NCBI RefSeq assembly: GCF_030063475.1
Contig: NZ_JASIRT010000002.1
Coordinates: forward strand, 1 to 64,000
DNA from: Roseomonas sp. E05
GTDB taxonomy: Bacteria; Pseudomonadota; Alphaproteobacteria; Acetobacterales; Acetobacteraceae
Length of the DNA: 64,000 nt
Reading direction: 5' to 3'
The notes below the pieces were generated by a model. That model ran no database searches and had not been told where the DNA came from. It was given only the letters and a program-made list of their open reading frames with translations. Below are positions 1-8,615 of the stretch, one piece after another. Each line of letters starts with the position of its first letter. Position 1 is the first letter of the stretch. A program made the position numbers and the translations under genes.

Positions 1-102
1 AACCTCAAGCAGTTCCGTCGCGTCGCAACCCGCTACGACAAGCTCCTCGCCAACTTCCGCGGCTTCGTTCTGCTCGCCTCAATCGCCATCCTACTCCGCT
101 GA
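1..102 (+). mobile_element. IS5-family transposase, C-terminal stump (5' end outside window)
   Basis: The frame is open from base 1 to a TGA at 100-102 and gives 33 residues that include FRRVATRYDKLLANF and end SIAILLR. This is the usual C-terminal tail of IS5-family DDE transposases (R-R-x-A-T-R-Y-D-K, then a hydrophobic helix). The start and the DDE core lie to the left of the window, so it cannot be told whether the element is intact. A second IS5 tail in the same orientation lies near 3.9 kb, so the region between may have been bracketed by two IS copies. Family assignment rests on recognition of the tail only. Confidence 0.75.
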
Positions 103-152
103 AATCGTCACCACCGCCTGGCCGATTATTTTGACGAGCATCTTCACCCGTC

Positions 153-168
153 CCGATGATGCCATCGG
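153..168 (-). terminator. possible terminator hairpin after the lyase gene
   Basis: CCGATG and CATCGG form a 6-bp stem with a 4-base loop, 14 bases past the lyase stop codon. No T-run follows on the minus strand, so a terminator role is weakly supported. Confidence 0.3.
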
Positions 169-181
169 AACGGGATCTGCT

Positions 182-1558
182 CTAGGAAGCCTGCCGCCGC
201 GAGGCGGCGACGGCGCGGTCCACCATCCGCGGCGCCATGCCGAGATAGTTGGCGGGGTCGGTCAGGCGGTCGATGGCGGCGCGATCCAGGTGGCGGGTGA
301 CCTCGGGATGGCGCGCCAGCGCCTCGGCCAGGGTGCCGCCCTGCTCGTTCACCGCGCGGCAGACGTCATAGACGATGTCATGCGCCGCATCGCGGCCGGT
401 ATGGGGCGCGAGCCCCATCATCACGGCCTCGGCGACGATCAGGCCTTTGCTGGCGGCAAGGTTCTGCCGCATCCGCGCCTCGTCCACGATCAGGCCGCCC
501 AGCGCAAACTTCGCCTGGTGCAGCGCGCTGGCTGTGAGAAGGAAGCTCTCGGGAATGGCCATCCACTCGGCGTGCCAGGGTCCGGTGGCGCGCTCGAAGT
601 CCTGGATCATCGCGTCCATCATCAGCCCCGCATGCTGGCGGACGCCCTTGGCGGCGGCGAGCATCAGCTCGGAGGAGATGGGGTTGCGCTTCTGCGGCAT
701 GGTCGAGGAGGCGCCGCGGCCCTTGACGAAGGGCTCATAGACCTCGGCGAACTCGGTGGAGGCCATCAGCATGATGTCGTAGGCGATCTTGCCGAGCGAG
801 CCGGTGATCAGGCCCAGCAGGTTCACCGCCTCGGCGAAGCCGTCGCGGGCGACATGCCAGGTGGTGACCGGCACGCCAAGGCCCAGCTCCTCGCAGAGCG
901 CCTGCTGCACCTCCAGCCCCTTGTCGCCGAGCGAGGCCAGCGTGCCCGCCGCGCCGGCGAACTCGCCCACCAGCACGCGGGGCTTGAGCTGCTGCAGGCG
1001 CTCGGCATGGCGGTCGAACATCGCCAGCCAGATTGCCGCCTTGTAGCCGAAGGTGACCGGCAGGGCCTGCTGCAGATGGGTGCGCCCGGCCATCGGCGTG
1101 TCGCGGTGCCGGGTCGCCAGCTCCGCCAGGATGCGCCGGAGGGCGGCGATGTCCTCCTCGACGATCTCCAGTCCGGCGCGGACCCGCAGCACGTCGGCCG
1201 TGTCCATGATGTCCTGGGTGGTGGCGCCCCAGTGGACGTAGCGGCCAGCCTCCCCGCACTGCTTCACCAGCTGGTGCACCAGGGGCAGGATGGGATAGCC
1301 GACATTGTCGGTCTCCTGGCGCAGCAGCTCGAAATCCAGCGCCGCGATGTCGCAACGCGCGGCGATCTGCTCGGCCGCTTCGGCCGGGATGACGCCGCAA
1401 CGCGCCTCCGCCTGTGCCAGGGCGATCTCGACCTCGATGTAACGGGCGATCAGGGCATGGTCCGAGAAGACCTCCCGCATGCGCGGGGTGCCGAAGGCGT
1501 CGCGGAACAGGGCAGAGTCGAATACGGTGGTGGCGGAGGCTGGGCTTGCCGGGGGCAC
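182..1558 (-). CDS. PcaB / adenylosuccinate-lyase family lyase (3-carboxy-cis,cis-muconate cycloisomerase-like)
   Basis: A 458-residue member of the aspartase/fumarase superfamily. These homotetrameric cytoplasmic enzymes add or eliminate across a C-C bond next to a carboxylate. The superfamily signature SSTMPQKRNP is present at about residue 286 and carries the catalytic serine loop; the upstream WGATTQD and GRTHLQQ segments are also conserved. Length fits PcaB and its relatives (about 450). The start is a GTG with AAGGAG eight bases upstream. The gene is divergent from a HutC-type GntR regulator, suggesting substrate-responsive control. No other protocatechuate-pathway gene lies beside it, so the substrate is open; a true PcaB, an adenylosuccinate-lyase-like enzyme, or a lyase of unknown substrate are all possible. 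Confidence 0.85.
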   Translation of the reverse strand: MPPASPASATTVFDSALFRDAFGTPRMREVFSDHALIARYIEVEIALAQAEARCGVIPAEAAEQIAARCDIAALDFELLRQETDNVGYPILPLVHQLVKQCGEAGRYVHWGATTQDIMDTADVLRVRAGLEIVEEDIAALRRILAELATRHRDTPMAGRTHLQQALPVTFGYKAAIWLAMFDRHAERLQQLKPRVLVGEFAGAAGTLASLGDKGLEVQQALCEELGLGVPVTTWHVARDGFAEAVNLLGLITGSLGKIAYDIMLMASTEFAEVYEPFVKGRGASSTMPQKRNPISSELMLAAAKGVRQHAGLMMDAMIQDFERATGPWHAEWMAIPESFLLTASALHQAKFALGGLIVDEARMRQNLAASKGLIVAEAVMMGLAPHTGRDAAHDIVYDVCRAVNEQGGTLAEALARHPEVTRHLDRAAIDRLTDPANYLGMAPRMVDRAVAASRRQAS

Positions 1559-1603
1559 GGAGCGTCTCCTTGAGAGTTGCCGGCTGAGGGCTTGGATCTT
1601 GTA

Positions 1604-1647
1604 TATGTTCGAACAAAACGGCAGCTAAATATGTCCGAACAAACCGT
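1604..1647. promoter_or_regulatory. twin operator-like repeat between lyase and GntR genes
   Basis: TATGTTCGAACAAAACGG (1604-1621) is repeated 26 bases later as TATGTCCGAACAAACCGT (1630-1647). Each copy carries TGTTCGAACA (1606-1615, a perfect palindrome) or TGTCCGAACA (1632-1641, one mismatch). The second copy covers the ATG of the GntR gene. GntR/HutC proteins bind short palindromes as dimers, usually in their own promoters, so this is probably an autoregulatory and lyase-controlling operator. Binding is inferred. Confidence 0.6.
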
Positions 1648-2392
1648 CAAGGAGAAATCCGCCACCGGCACTCAGCACGCTGCGCTCACGCGCGAGTTGA
1701 TGGAGGGGATCTCGTCGGGCCGGTTCCCGATCGGCTCCCTTCTGCCGACCGAGTTCGAACTCTGCGACCTCTACGGCGCCAGCCGCTATGCAGTCCGCGT
1801 TGCCATCAACGAGCTTGTCGAGCTTGGCCTCGTCTCGCGGCGCAAGCGGGCAGGCACGCGGGTCGAAGCCCGCACGGCGCCGCGGAACTACCGGCAGTCG
1901 CTGGCCTCGCTGGACGATCTGGTACAGTTCGGCACCTCCCATGTCCGCGCGGTGCAGGAAACTGGCGAGGCGGTGCTGGACCGCGCCCTGGCGGAGACGT
2001 TCGGGGCCACAGAGGGGACGCGCTGGCTGCGCATCTCCAGCCTCCGGCTCGACGGCGGCCCGAAGGCCGTCCCGCTCGGCTGGACGGACGTCTACCTCGA
2101 CCCGGCTTACCCCGACATCATCGACCTGGTGCGCGCCTCCCCTGACACCCTGGTCGTCTCCCTCGTCGAGGCGCGGCATGGGCGGCATGTCGCCGAGATC
2201 CGCCAGGACATCACCGCAGCGACCGTGCCGGAGCGGATCGCGGCGCCCCTTCAGGTCGACCCGGGCTCACCCGCCCTGCGCATCATCCGGCGCTATCTCG
2301 ACCACGCCGGCGTCGCCTTCGAGATCTCCGACACCATCCATCCGGCCGGGCGCTTCACGGCGTCGAGCCGTCTGCTGCGCAGCCGGGAATAG
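1631..2392 (+). CDS. GntR-family regulator, HutC subfamily (UTRA domain)
   Basis: A 253-residue DNA-binding regulator. Residues about 10-75 form the GntR winged helix (TRELMEGISSGRFPIGSLLP, then the recognition segment LYGASRYAVRVAINELVELG). The rest fits a UTRA ligand-binding domain and ends with the typical I-R-R-Y-L-D and E-I-S-D-T-I-H-P-A-G-R-F segments. The ATG at 1631 is preferred over an in-frame TTG at 1577 because homology begins after it and the TTG lies before the operator repeats; no clear ribosome site precedes either. Divergent from the lyase gene, which is its likely target along with itself. Confidence 0.88.
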   Translation: MSEQTVKEKSATGTQHAALTRELMEGISSGRFPIGSLLPTEFELCDLYGASRYAVRVAINELVELGLVSRRKRAGTRVEARTAPRNYRQSLASLDDLVQFGTSHVRAVQETGEAVLDRALAETFGATEGTRWLRISSLRLDGGPKAVPLGWTDVYLDPAYPDIIDLVRASPDTLVVSLVEARHGRHVAEIRQDITAATVPERIAAPLQVDPGSPALRIIRRYLDHAGVAFEISDTIHPAGRFTASSRLLRSRE

Positions 2393-2568
2393 GCGGTCGG
2401 GGCTATTGGTTCTGGGGTTGGTCAGGGTGGAAGCCCCATCAGGAATCGCCTTGGGTGGGGGGGCCTGGGAGGAGCCAGCCTCTGGAGTGCCAAGACATCG
2501 GACCGAGCGGAGGGCGCCATGCGGGCCCATCCGTGTTCCGGCCTTGGCCTTGCACTTTCACCGGCGCT

Positions 2569-2733
2569 CCGCTGCTGGTCGGCCTCGATGCCGGTCGGGT
2601 CACGATCATCCTGCCCGACACCGGACGGCGCTTCATGTCGATGCAGGTCGTGTCGGAAGATCACCACATGCCCGATGTCGTCTATGCGCCGGGCCGCTTC
2701 ACGATCACCAGGAACGAGATCGGAACGCGCGAG
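2569..2733 (+). pseudogene. remnant of a DUF1254/DUF1214-type protein, in frame with the next gene
   Basis: About 55 codons read PLLVGLDAGRV, then ILPDTGRRFMSMQVVSEDH, YAPGRFTITRNEIGTREV. This resembles the stretch of DUF1254/DUF1214 proteins that contains G-R-F-x-S-M-x-V-x-x-E-D-H and a Y-x-x-G-x-Y/F-T-I/L-T-x-x-x-I/V-G-T-R motif. The rest of that protein is absent: upstream is unrelated low-quality coding, and downstream the frame runs into an FkbM methyltransferase without a stop. It is read as debris of a deleted gene. Family recognition is from motif memory and moderate. Confidence 0.5.
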
Positions 2734-2898
2734 GTCCAAGGCCTTGACGCCTACTCGGTCAACAGCGTGACCACGATGCCGGGCGTGGACAAATCTTTCG
2801 CCGCCCAATTCTCTGATTGGGACCCCACCGGATTGAGGGGCTTGTGTTGCCTGATCCGGCAACGCCAAACTACGGTGCAAAGGATCGGGACGGGCGCG

Positions 2899-3624
2899 AT
2901 GGATGAGCTTCGTTTCCTGACAGCCTTGCACCGGCCCGGCAGCCTGGTGGATGTCGGCGCGCATGACGGCCTGATCGCCTTGCCGCTGAGCCGCCTTCCC
3001 GGAGCGCATGTCCTGGCCTTCGAGCCGCTCCCCGCCGCCTTCGTCCGGCTCTCCGCCGCTTGTGCAGGCGTCACGTCGATCAGGCCGATCCCGCTGGCAC
3101 TGGGTGATGCACCCGGCCGGCTGACGCTCTCCGTGCCGGTGGTGGAGGGTGTCCGGCAGGAGCAATGGGCTTCCCTGCTCAAGACCTTCGAGGGCTATGG
3201 CCCGCATGTCGGTGCCGAGCAGGTCCAGGTGCCGGTTGCCACGCTGGACAGCTTCGGCCTGCGTGACCTGACTGCGATGAAAATCGACGCGGAAGGTGCG
3301 GAGTACGAGGTCCTGCGGGGCGCACGCGACACCCTGCTGCGCTGTCGTCCGGTCCTGACGCTGGAACTGGAAGAACGACACAGGGAAGGCTCCACCTGGG
3401 CGGTGCCCGCCTTCCTGGATGCGCTGGACTACACCACCCGCTTTGCCCTGGAGGGGCGATGGTGGCCAGCCTCCGTTCTGAACCGCGCGACCATGCAGCG
3501 GGCCAGCCCGGATCCCTCCGACTATGCGGCGTCCGACCCTTACGTCTTCAATTTCTTCGCCTGGCCGCGGGAGCGGGAAGCCGAGGTCCGGCAGTGCCTG
3601 CCGGAGATCCAGGCTGCGGTTTGA
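2899..3624 (+). CDS. FkbM-family SAM-dependent methyltransferase
   Basis: 241 residues from the ATG at 2899. FkbM enzymes methylate hydroxyls of sugars and polyketides. The SAM motif DVGAHDGLIALPL (about residue 20), the acidic FEP motif (LAFEPLPAAF) and the late motif MKIDAEGAEYEVLRGA are all present, so the catalytic domain appears complete. The frame stays open upstream to 2455, giving a 389-residue chimaera, but that extension is a remnant of another protein, so 2899 is the sensible start. No good ribosome site is visible before it. It lies alone between two insertion-sequence remnants, with no glycan cluster around it, so the substrate is unknown. Confidence 0.8.
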   Translation: MDELRFLTALHRPGSLVDVGAHDGLIALPLSRLPGAHVLAFEPLPAAFVRLSAACAGVTSIRPIPLALGDAPGRLTLSVPVVEGVRQEQWASLLKTFEGYGPHVGAEQVQVPVATLDSFGLRDLTAMKIDAEGAEYEVLRGARDTLLRCRPVLTLELEERHREGSTWAVPAFLDALDYTTRFALEGRWWPASVLNRATMQRASPDPSDYAASDPYVFNFFAWPREREAEVRQCLPEIQAAV

Positions 3625-3834
3625 GAGCCTTCACGCTCCTTTGGCCAATGCACCGCGCTGTCTGGCCGCTCCCCTTGCCCGGACGAGACCGGATGCGCTC
3701 CGCTTCCTCATCCCACCAGGGCCCCGCGAGCCCCGCTCTCCACCAGATCACGGGCGGCTGCATTCGCCTCCTCCGGGGGCGCAGTTGTGCGTCGGAGGCA
3801 TCCCTGTGAGAGGCAGCCACGAAGCGCATCGTCG

Positions 3835-4000
3835 TCGGACTCCTCGACAAAGATCCACCTCCGCACCAACGCCCATGGGTTGCCGATCGGCCTGACGCTG
3901 GCGCCGCGTCGCCACCCGCTACGACCACACCGCCAGCAGCTTTCTCGGCCTCGTCCAACTGGCCGCCATCCGCCTATGGATCAGCTTTGTCCACGCCGCC
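3835..4000 (+). mobile_element. IS5-family transposase remnant with internal deletion
   Basis: Two transposase pieces abut. Bases about 3841-3900 encode STKIHLRTNAHGLPIGLTL, the segment after the first catalytic Asp region of IS5 transposases. From 3899, one base out of phase, the frame reads WRRVATRYDHTASSF, then [16 protein letters not shown], the C-terminal tail. Some 100-150 codons that normally separate them are missing, and the start is gone. The 3' end overlaps the end of the D-aminopeptidase gene on the other strand. Confidence 0.7.
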
Positions 4001-5624
4001 CAGGGCTTTCGGCAGCGTCAGGCTCGTGGCGGGTATAGCGCGCGCGCTTGACGCGGCCGCCGCTCGCTTCCAGCCCGGCGATCCGCCCGCCCTCGCGCAG
4101 CACGCGCACGTCCAGCCAGCCGCGGAACAGCGTGCCCGGCACATGCACGCGGAAGAGATCACCCTGGACCGGCTCGAGCTCCCAGAGCGGCCCCGTCACC
4201 ACCGGACCGGCGGCGCGGATGCAGGTCTTGCCCTCGGCCTCCGTCACGGTCCAGGTCGTCGCCATCTCTGGGCTGTGATAGATGCCGGGCAGCCCTTCCG
4301 GCAGGCTGCTTCCGGGCGTGACGCGGCGCCAGATGCCGACCACCCCGGCATCCTGCTCGACCTCGAGGGCATCCGGCCCCGCCGCCCGCAGCGCGAAGAC
4401 GCTGCTGCCGCGCGGCGAGGCGAAGCGGCCATCCTCCGTGGCCTCGGCGGTCACGGTCAGGCCGTTGGTCGTCATCGTCAGCTTGCTGCGGTCCGAGACC
4501 GCCAATTCCAGAGTCGCGCCGGTCTCCGGGTCCAGGTAGCGGCCGGCCAGCTTCTCCAGTGCCTCCCGTCCGGGCAGGGCGGGCACGGGGTGCACGCCCG
4601 GGCGCCCCTCCAGCACCGCGTCCAGCGCCTGGTGCGCCAGCAGGTTGGGGTCGGAGGCGCCGGAATTGGAGATGGCGATCACCGTCACCTCCTGCGCCGG
4701 CACGCGCAGGAATTCGGTGCGGTAGCCCGGCCACAACCCGCCATGGCTGATGGTCTCCAGCCAGCGATAGGGCCGCACCACCAGGCCGCGCGCATAGCGG
4801 TTGACGGTGCCGTTGTTGAAGGGCGTCTGCCGCGCCAGCTCGTCCAGCCAGCCAGCGCCGATGCGCCGGGTGGTGAAGTTGCGCGCCCAGAGCGCAAGGT
4901 CCTGGACCGAGGAGGCCAGCCCACCTTCCCCATGCAGCGGGAAGGCGTGCGGGGCGCGCACCCAGCCGCACTCGTCGTCCGGGAAGTAGCCGGTCGCGAG
5001 GTTCGGGATCGCCGCCTGGACGTTCTGCGTCACCCGGGTGTCGCGCATGCCCAGCGGGGCGAAGATGCGCGCCTCCAGGAAATCGTCCAGCGTCTGGCCG
5101 GAGAGGCGCTCGACGATCAGCCCCAGCAGCAGGAAGTTGGAATTGCTGTAGAGGAAGCGGCTGCCGGGGGTGAAGTTCAGGGTGCGCTGGCGGCAGATGC
5201 CGTCCACCAGGTCCTGCAGCCGGATCGGCGTGCCGAGGTCGGCGCCGCCGTGCCGCATGATCTCCAGCATGTCGCGGATGCCGGAGCTGTTGTGCATGAG
5301 GTGCGCGACCGTCACGCGCTGCGGGTATTCCGGCAACTCGGGCAGGTAGCGGCGCGCCTCCTCCTCCAGCGACAGCTTGCCCTCGGCCGCCAGCATCAGG
5401 ATGGCGGCGCAGGTGAACTGCTTGGAGACGGAGGCGATGCGGAAGCGCGTGGCCGGGCCGATCGGCACGCCGTGCTCGACGCTGGCCAGGCCGGCATGGC
5501 GGTGCACGGCGAGCCGGCCCTCCAGCACCACGCCGATGGTGACGCCGGGGCCGCGCCCGCCGGCCCAGGGGGCCAGCAGCGCGTCCACGCGGCGTTCGAT
5601 CAAGCTCAGATCCAGATCAGTCAC
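3981..5624 (-). CDS. D-aminopeptidase (serine beta-lactamase fold, family S12)
   Basis: 547 residues. Family S12 D-aminopeptidases (Ochrobactrum DAP type, about 520 residues) remove N-terminal D-amino acids from peptides and amides. The catalytic set is visible: S65-V-S-K68, Y159-S-N161 and H294-G-G296. After the catalytic domain (to about residue 330) come two beta-barrel-like domains, as in DAP. No signal peptide is seen, so it is cytoplasmic. The start is a GTG. It is the last gene of a minus-strand run, 42 bases after the peptide-importer ATPase, which suggests that imported peptides containing D-residues are its substrates. The last about 20 residues overlap IS5 debris and may not be native. 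Other S12 esterases or beta-lactamase-like enzymes are less likely given the order of domains. Confidence 0.82.
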   Translation of the reverse strand: MTDLDLSLIERRVDALLAPWAGGRGPGVTIGVVLEGRLAVHRHAGLASVEHGVPIGPATRFRIASVSKQFTCAAILMLAAEGKLSLEEEARRYLPELPEYPQRVTVAHLMHNSSGIRDMLEIMRHGGADLGTPIRLQDLVDGICRQRTLNFTPGSRFLYSNSNFLLLGLIVERLSGQTLDDFLEARIFAPLGMRDTRVTQNVQAAIPNLATGYFPDDECGWVRAPHAFPLHGEGGLASSVQDLALWARNFTTRRIGAGWLDELARQTPFNNGTVNRYARGLVVRPYRWLETISHGGLWPGYRTEFLRVPAQEVTVIAISNSGASDPNLLAHQALDAVLEGRPGVHPVPALPGREALEKLAGRYLDPETGATLELAVSDRSKLTMTTNGLTVTAEATEDGRFASPRGSSVFALRAAGPDALEVEQDAGVVGIWRRVTPGSSLPEGLPGIYHSPEMATTWTVTEAEGKTCIRAAGPVVTGPLWELEPVQGDLFRVHVPGTLFRGWLDVRVLREGGRIAGLEASGGRVKRARYTRHEPDAAESPGRRGQS

Positions 5625-5666
5625 GGCGCCATGCGTCCTTTGTCCTGGCGGGGTCCCGGCAATCTC

Positions 5667-6683
5667 TCAGGCCCCGCGCGCGGCCCAGCAGGCGGCGCGG
5701 TGGCCCTGGCCGAGGTCGAGCAGCGGCGGCTCCTCCGCCGCGCAGCGCGGCATGGCCAGCGGGCAGCGCGAGCGGAAGCGGCAGCCGCTGGGCAGGCGCG
5801 CCGGGTCCGGCGGCTCGCCGGCCGGCGCCGCCACGCCACCGCGCTGCGCCGGGTCGGGCGAGGGCACGGCGGCCAGCAGGGCGCGGGTATAGGGGTGCTG
5901 CGGATCGGCGTAGAGCATCTCACGCGACGCCAGCTCGACGATGCGGCCGTAGTACATCACGGCCACGCGGTCGGCCATGTGCTCGACCACCGCGAGGTTG
6001 TGCGAGATGAACACCATGCCGAGGCCGCGCTCCGCCTGCACGTCCTTCAGCAGGTTCAGGATCTGCGCCTGCACGGAGACGTCGAGCGCCGAGACCGGCT
6101 CGTCGCAGACCAGCAGGCGGGGTTCCAGCACCAGGGCGCGGGCGATGCCGACGCGCTGCCGCTGGCCGCCGGAGAATTCGTGCGGGAAGCGTTCCGCGTG
6201 CTCCGGCCGCAGCCCGACGCGGCGCAGCACCTGCGCCACCGCCGCCTCCCGCTCCGCCCGCGTGCCGATGCCGTGCAGGTCCAGCCCCATGCGCACGGAG
6301 CTGCCGACGGTGCGGCGCGGGTCCAGCGAGGCGACGGGGTCCTGGAACACCATCTGGGCGTGGCGGCGCAGCGCCTTCAGCTTCGCGGGCGGCAGCTCGA
6401 AGACGCGCTGGCCCTCGATCTCGACCGAGCCTTCATCGGCCCGGCGCAGCGCCAGCAGGGTGCGGCCGAGGGTGGACTTGCCGCAGCCGGATTCGCCCAC
6501 CAGCCCCAGCGTCTCCCCGGCCTGCACGGTGAGATCGACGCCGTCCACCGCATGCACCCAGGCCTTCGGCCGGCCCATGACGCCGGCGCGGACGGGAAAG
6601 CGCACCACCAGCCCGGCGGCGCGCAGCAGCGGCACGCGGCTGGCGGCGCCGCCCGGGCGCGCGGGGGAGAGGGCCGCGCTCAT
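5667..6683 (-). CDS. dipeptide/oligopeptide ABC importer ATPase (DppF/OppF type)
   Basis: 338 residues from an ATG at 6683, which shares one base with the stop of the preceding ATPase gene (TGATG). Walker [10 protein letters not shown], signature FSGGQRQR, Walker [13 protein letters not shown] and the switch His ([13 protein letters not shown]) are all intact. The C-terminal cysteine-rich stretch ([14 protein letters not shown]) is typical of peptide-importer ATPases. It pairs with the DppD-type ATPase upstream to power the two permeases. Role is import of di/oligopeptides across the inner membrane. Confidence 0.93.
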   Translation of the reverse strand: MSAALSPARPGGAASRVPLLRAAGLVVRFPVRAGVMGRPKAWVHAVDGVDLTVQAGETLGLVGESGCGKSTLGRTLLALRRADEGSVEIEGQRVFELPPAKLKALRRHAQMVFQDPVASLDPRRTVGSSVRMGLDLHGIGTRAEREAAVAQVLRRVGLRPEHAERFPHEFSGGQRQRVGIARALVLEPRLLVCDEPVSALDVSVQAQILNLLKDVQAERGLGMVFISHNLAVVEHMADRVAVMYYGRIVELASREMLYADPQHPYTRALLAAVPSPDPAQRGGVAAPAGEPPDPARLPSGCRFRSRCPLAMPRCAAEEPPLLDLGQGHRAACWAARGA

Positions 6684-7705
6684 CACGACCACCCCGCCGG
6701 CGCCGGCTGCGCGGCCGGCGCGCCATCCTGCAGCCAGCAGCGCGCCTCCCGCCCAGGGGCGGGGATGAAGGGGGGCGGGGTCTGCCCGTCGCAGCGGGCG
6801 GGGCCGGCCTGGCGCCGGCCGTCGCAGCGCGGCGCGAAGGCGCAGCCGCGCAGCGGGCGCGTCAGGTCGGGAATGCCGCCGGGGATCTCCTGCAGCCGCG
6901 CCTGCACCGCGCCCATCACCGGGGCGGAGCGCATCAGGCCGCGGGTATAGGGGTGCGCCGGGTCGCCCAGGATGCGCGCGACCGGCGCGTTCTCCACCAC
7001 CCGCCCGGCGTACATCACCGCCACCCGGTCGGCCATCTGGGCGATCACGCCGATATCGTGCGTGACCAGGATCAGCGCGGTGCCGAGCGCGCGGCAGCGC
7101 TCCCGCAGCAGCTCCAGGATCTGCGCCTGCACCGTCACGTCGAGCGCCGTGGTCGGCTCGTCGGCGATCAGCAGGCGCGGCTTCAGCGCCAGCGCCGTCG
7201 CGATCATCACGCGCTGCGCCTGGCCGCCGGAGATCTCGTGCGGATAGGCGCGCGCCTTCTCCTCGGGGTTGGGGATGCCGACGGCGCCCAGCAGCTCCAC
7301 CGCCTCCCGCCAGGCCTCGGCGCGGGTGCGGCCGCCGCGCAGCCGCAGCGGCTCGGCGATCTGCTGGCCGATGCGCATCACCGGGTCGAGGCTCGCCTTG
7401 GGCTGCTGGAAGATCATGGCGATGTCGCGTCCGCGCAGCGCCGTCAGCGCGCGCGGGCGCATGGCCAGCACGTCCTGCCCCTCGAACAGCACCTGGCCGG
7501 AGACGATGCGCCCGGGCGCGTCCACCAGCCGCAGGATGGACAGCGCCAGCACCGTCTTGCCGCAGCCGGATTCGCCGACGATGCCCAGCACCTCGCCGCG
7601 ATCGACGGAGAGGTCGACGCCGTTCACCGCCCGCACGGCGTCCGGGCCGGTGCCGAAATGCGTGCGCAGATCGCGCACCTGCAGCAGGGGGGCGTTCTCA
7701 GACAT
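6683..7705 (-). CDS. dipeptide/oligopeptide ABC importer ATPase (DppD/OppD type)
   Basis: 340 residues from the ATG at 7705 (MSENAPLLQV), which overlaps the last 8 bases of the DppC-type permease gene; an ATG ten codons upstream is rejected as lying deeper in that gene. Walker A GESGCGKT, signature ISGGQAQR, Walker B LLIADEPTTALD and switch His THDIGVIAQ are present. The C-terminal RGCAFAPRC and later Cys residues match the cysteine-rich tail of this subfamily. Translationally coupled with both neighbours. Confidence 0.93.
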   Translation of the reverse strand: MSENAPLLQVRDLRTHFGTGPDAVRAVNGVDLSVDRGEVLGIVGESGCGKTVLALSILRLVDAPGRIVSGQVLFEGQDVLAMRPRALTALRGRDIAMIFQQPKASLDPVMRIGQQIAEPLRLRGGRTRAEAWREAVELLGAVGIPNPEEKARAYPHEISGGQAQRVMIATALALKPRLLIADEPTTALDVTVQAQILELLRERCRALGTALILVTHDIGVIAQMADRVAVMYAGRVVENAPVARILGDPAHPYTRGLMRSAPVMGAVQARLQEIPGGIPDLTRPLRGCAFAPRCDGRRQAGPARCDGQTPPPFIPAPGREARCWLQDGAPAAQPAPAGWS

Positions 7706-8615
7706 CGCGCGGGTCCAGCACATCGCGCAGGCCATTGCCCAGCAGGTTCATGGCGAAAATGGCCACGAAGATCGCCAGGCCCGGCGCCGCGACCGCCCAC
7801 CAGGCGGTGAACAGGAAGGAGCGGGAATTGACCAGCATGGCGCCCCATTCCGGCGTCGGCGGCTGCGCGCCGAGGCCCAGGAAGGACAGCGCCGCCGCCG
7901 AAAGCGCCGCGATCGGCGTGGCATAGGAGAGATAGACGATCAGCGGCGAGATGGTGTTGGGCAGCACCGTGCCGAGGATGATCTGCGCCTCGGAGGCGCC
8001 GAGCGCACGGGCGGCCTCGACATATTCCTCGCGCTTCACGGTGAGCGCCACGGAGCGGATCAGCCGCGCATAGCCGGGAATTCCGGCCACCCCCACCGCC
8101 GCCATGGCGGTCCAGAGGCTGGGGCCGAGGATCGCCACGATGGCCAGCACCAGCAGGATGTAGGGGAAGGCCAACAGCATGTCGGTGAAGCGCATGATGA
8201 CCGTATCGGCCAGCGCCGAGCCGGCGCCGGCCACCAGTCCCAGCAGGATGCCGAAGCCCGCCGAGATGGAGGCGGCGATCGCGCAGATCAGCAGGAAGTA
8301 GCGCGTGCCGAAGATCAGCCGGCTGGCGAGGTCACGGCCGACCTCGTCGGTGCCGAGCCAGTTGACGGCGCTCGGCGGCTTCAACCGGCCGAGCGTGTTC
8401 ACTGCCAGCGGGTCGTGCGGCGCGATCCAGGGCGCGAAGGCGGCGCAGAACAGGATCAGCAGCAGCACGCCGCCGCCGATCCGCGCCGAGGGGTTGCGCA
8501 GCAGCCGCCCCAGCAGCCAGCGCCAGCCGCCGCGGCGCGGGCGGGGCGCGGCAGCCTCGGCGGCGGGCAGCGCCTCGGCACCCGCCGTCTCGGTTTCCCC
8601 ATGCAGCAGACTCAC
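7698..8615 (-). CDS. peptide ABC importer permease (DppC/OppC type)
   Basis: 305 residues with about six membrane helices. The soluble N-terminal lead (to about residue 35) and the motif AFAPWIAPHDPLAVN then LGTDEVGRDLASRLIFGTR are typical of DppC. The EAA loop that docks to the ATPase is ARALGASEAQIILGTVLPN. The start is taken as GTG 8615, giving a GTGA overlap with the stop of the DppB-type gene; the longer open frame upstream is antisense-quality sequence inside that gene. Confidence 0.92.
   Translation of the reverse strand: MSLLHGETETAGAEALPAAEAAAPRPRRGGWRWLLGRLLRNPSARIGGGVLLLILFCAAFAPWIAPHDPLAVNTLGRLKPPSAVNWLGTDEVGRDLASRLIFGTRYFLLICAIAASISAGFGILLGLVAGAGSALADTVIMRFTDMLLAFPYILLVLAIVAILGPSLWTAMAAVGVAGIPGYARLIRSVALTVKREEYVEAARALGASEAQIILGTVLPNTISPLIVYLSYATPIAALSAAALSFLGLGAQPPTPEWGAMLVNSRSFLFTAWWAVAAPGLAIFVAIFAMNLLGNGLRDVLDPRDV

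Noticed and set aside
131-1573. 480-codon open frame opposite the lyase gene
   Set aside because: Lyase on the minus strand has clear superfamily signatures and a ribosome site; the plus frame has none.
2455-3624. Single 389-residue two-domain protein
   Set aside because: The N-terminal third is a partial, out-of-context piece of another family and the FkbM domain has its own start at 2899.
3987-6950. 987-codon open frame on the plus strand
   Set aside because: It lies opposite the D-aminopeptidase and DppF/DppD genes, is dominated by Arg/Ala/Gly/Gln/His, and has no domain. High GC content removes stops from the antisense frame.
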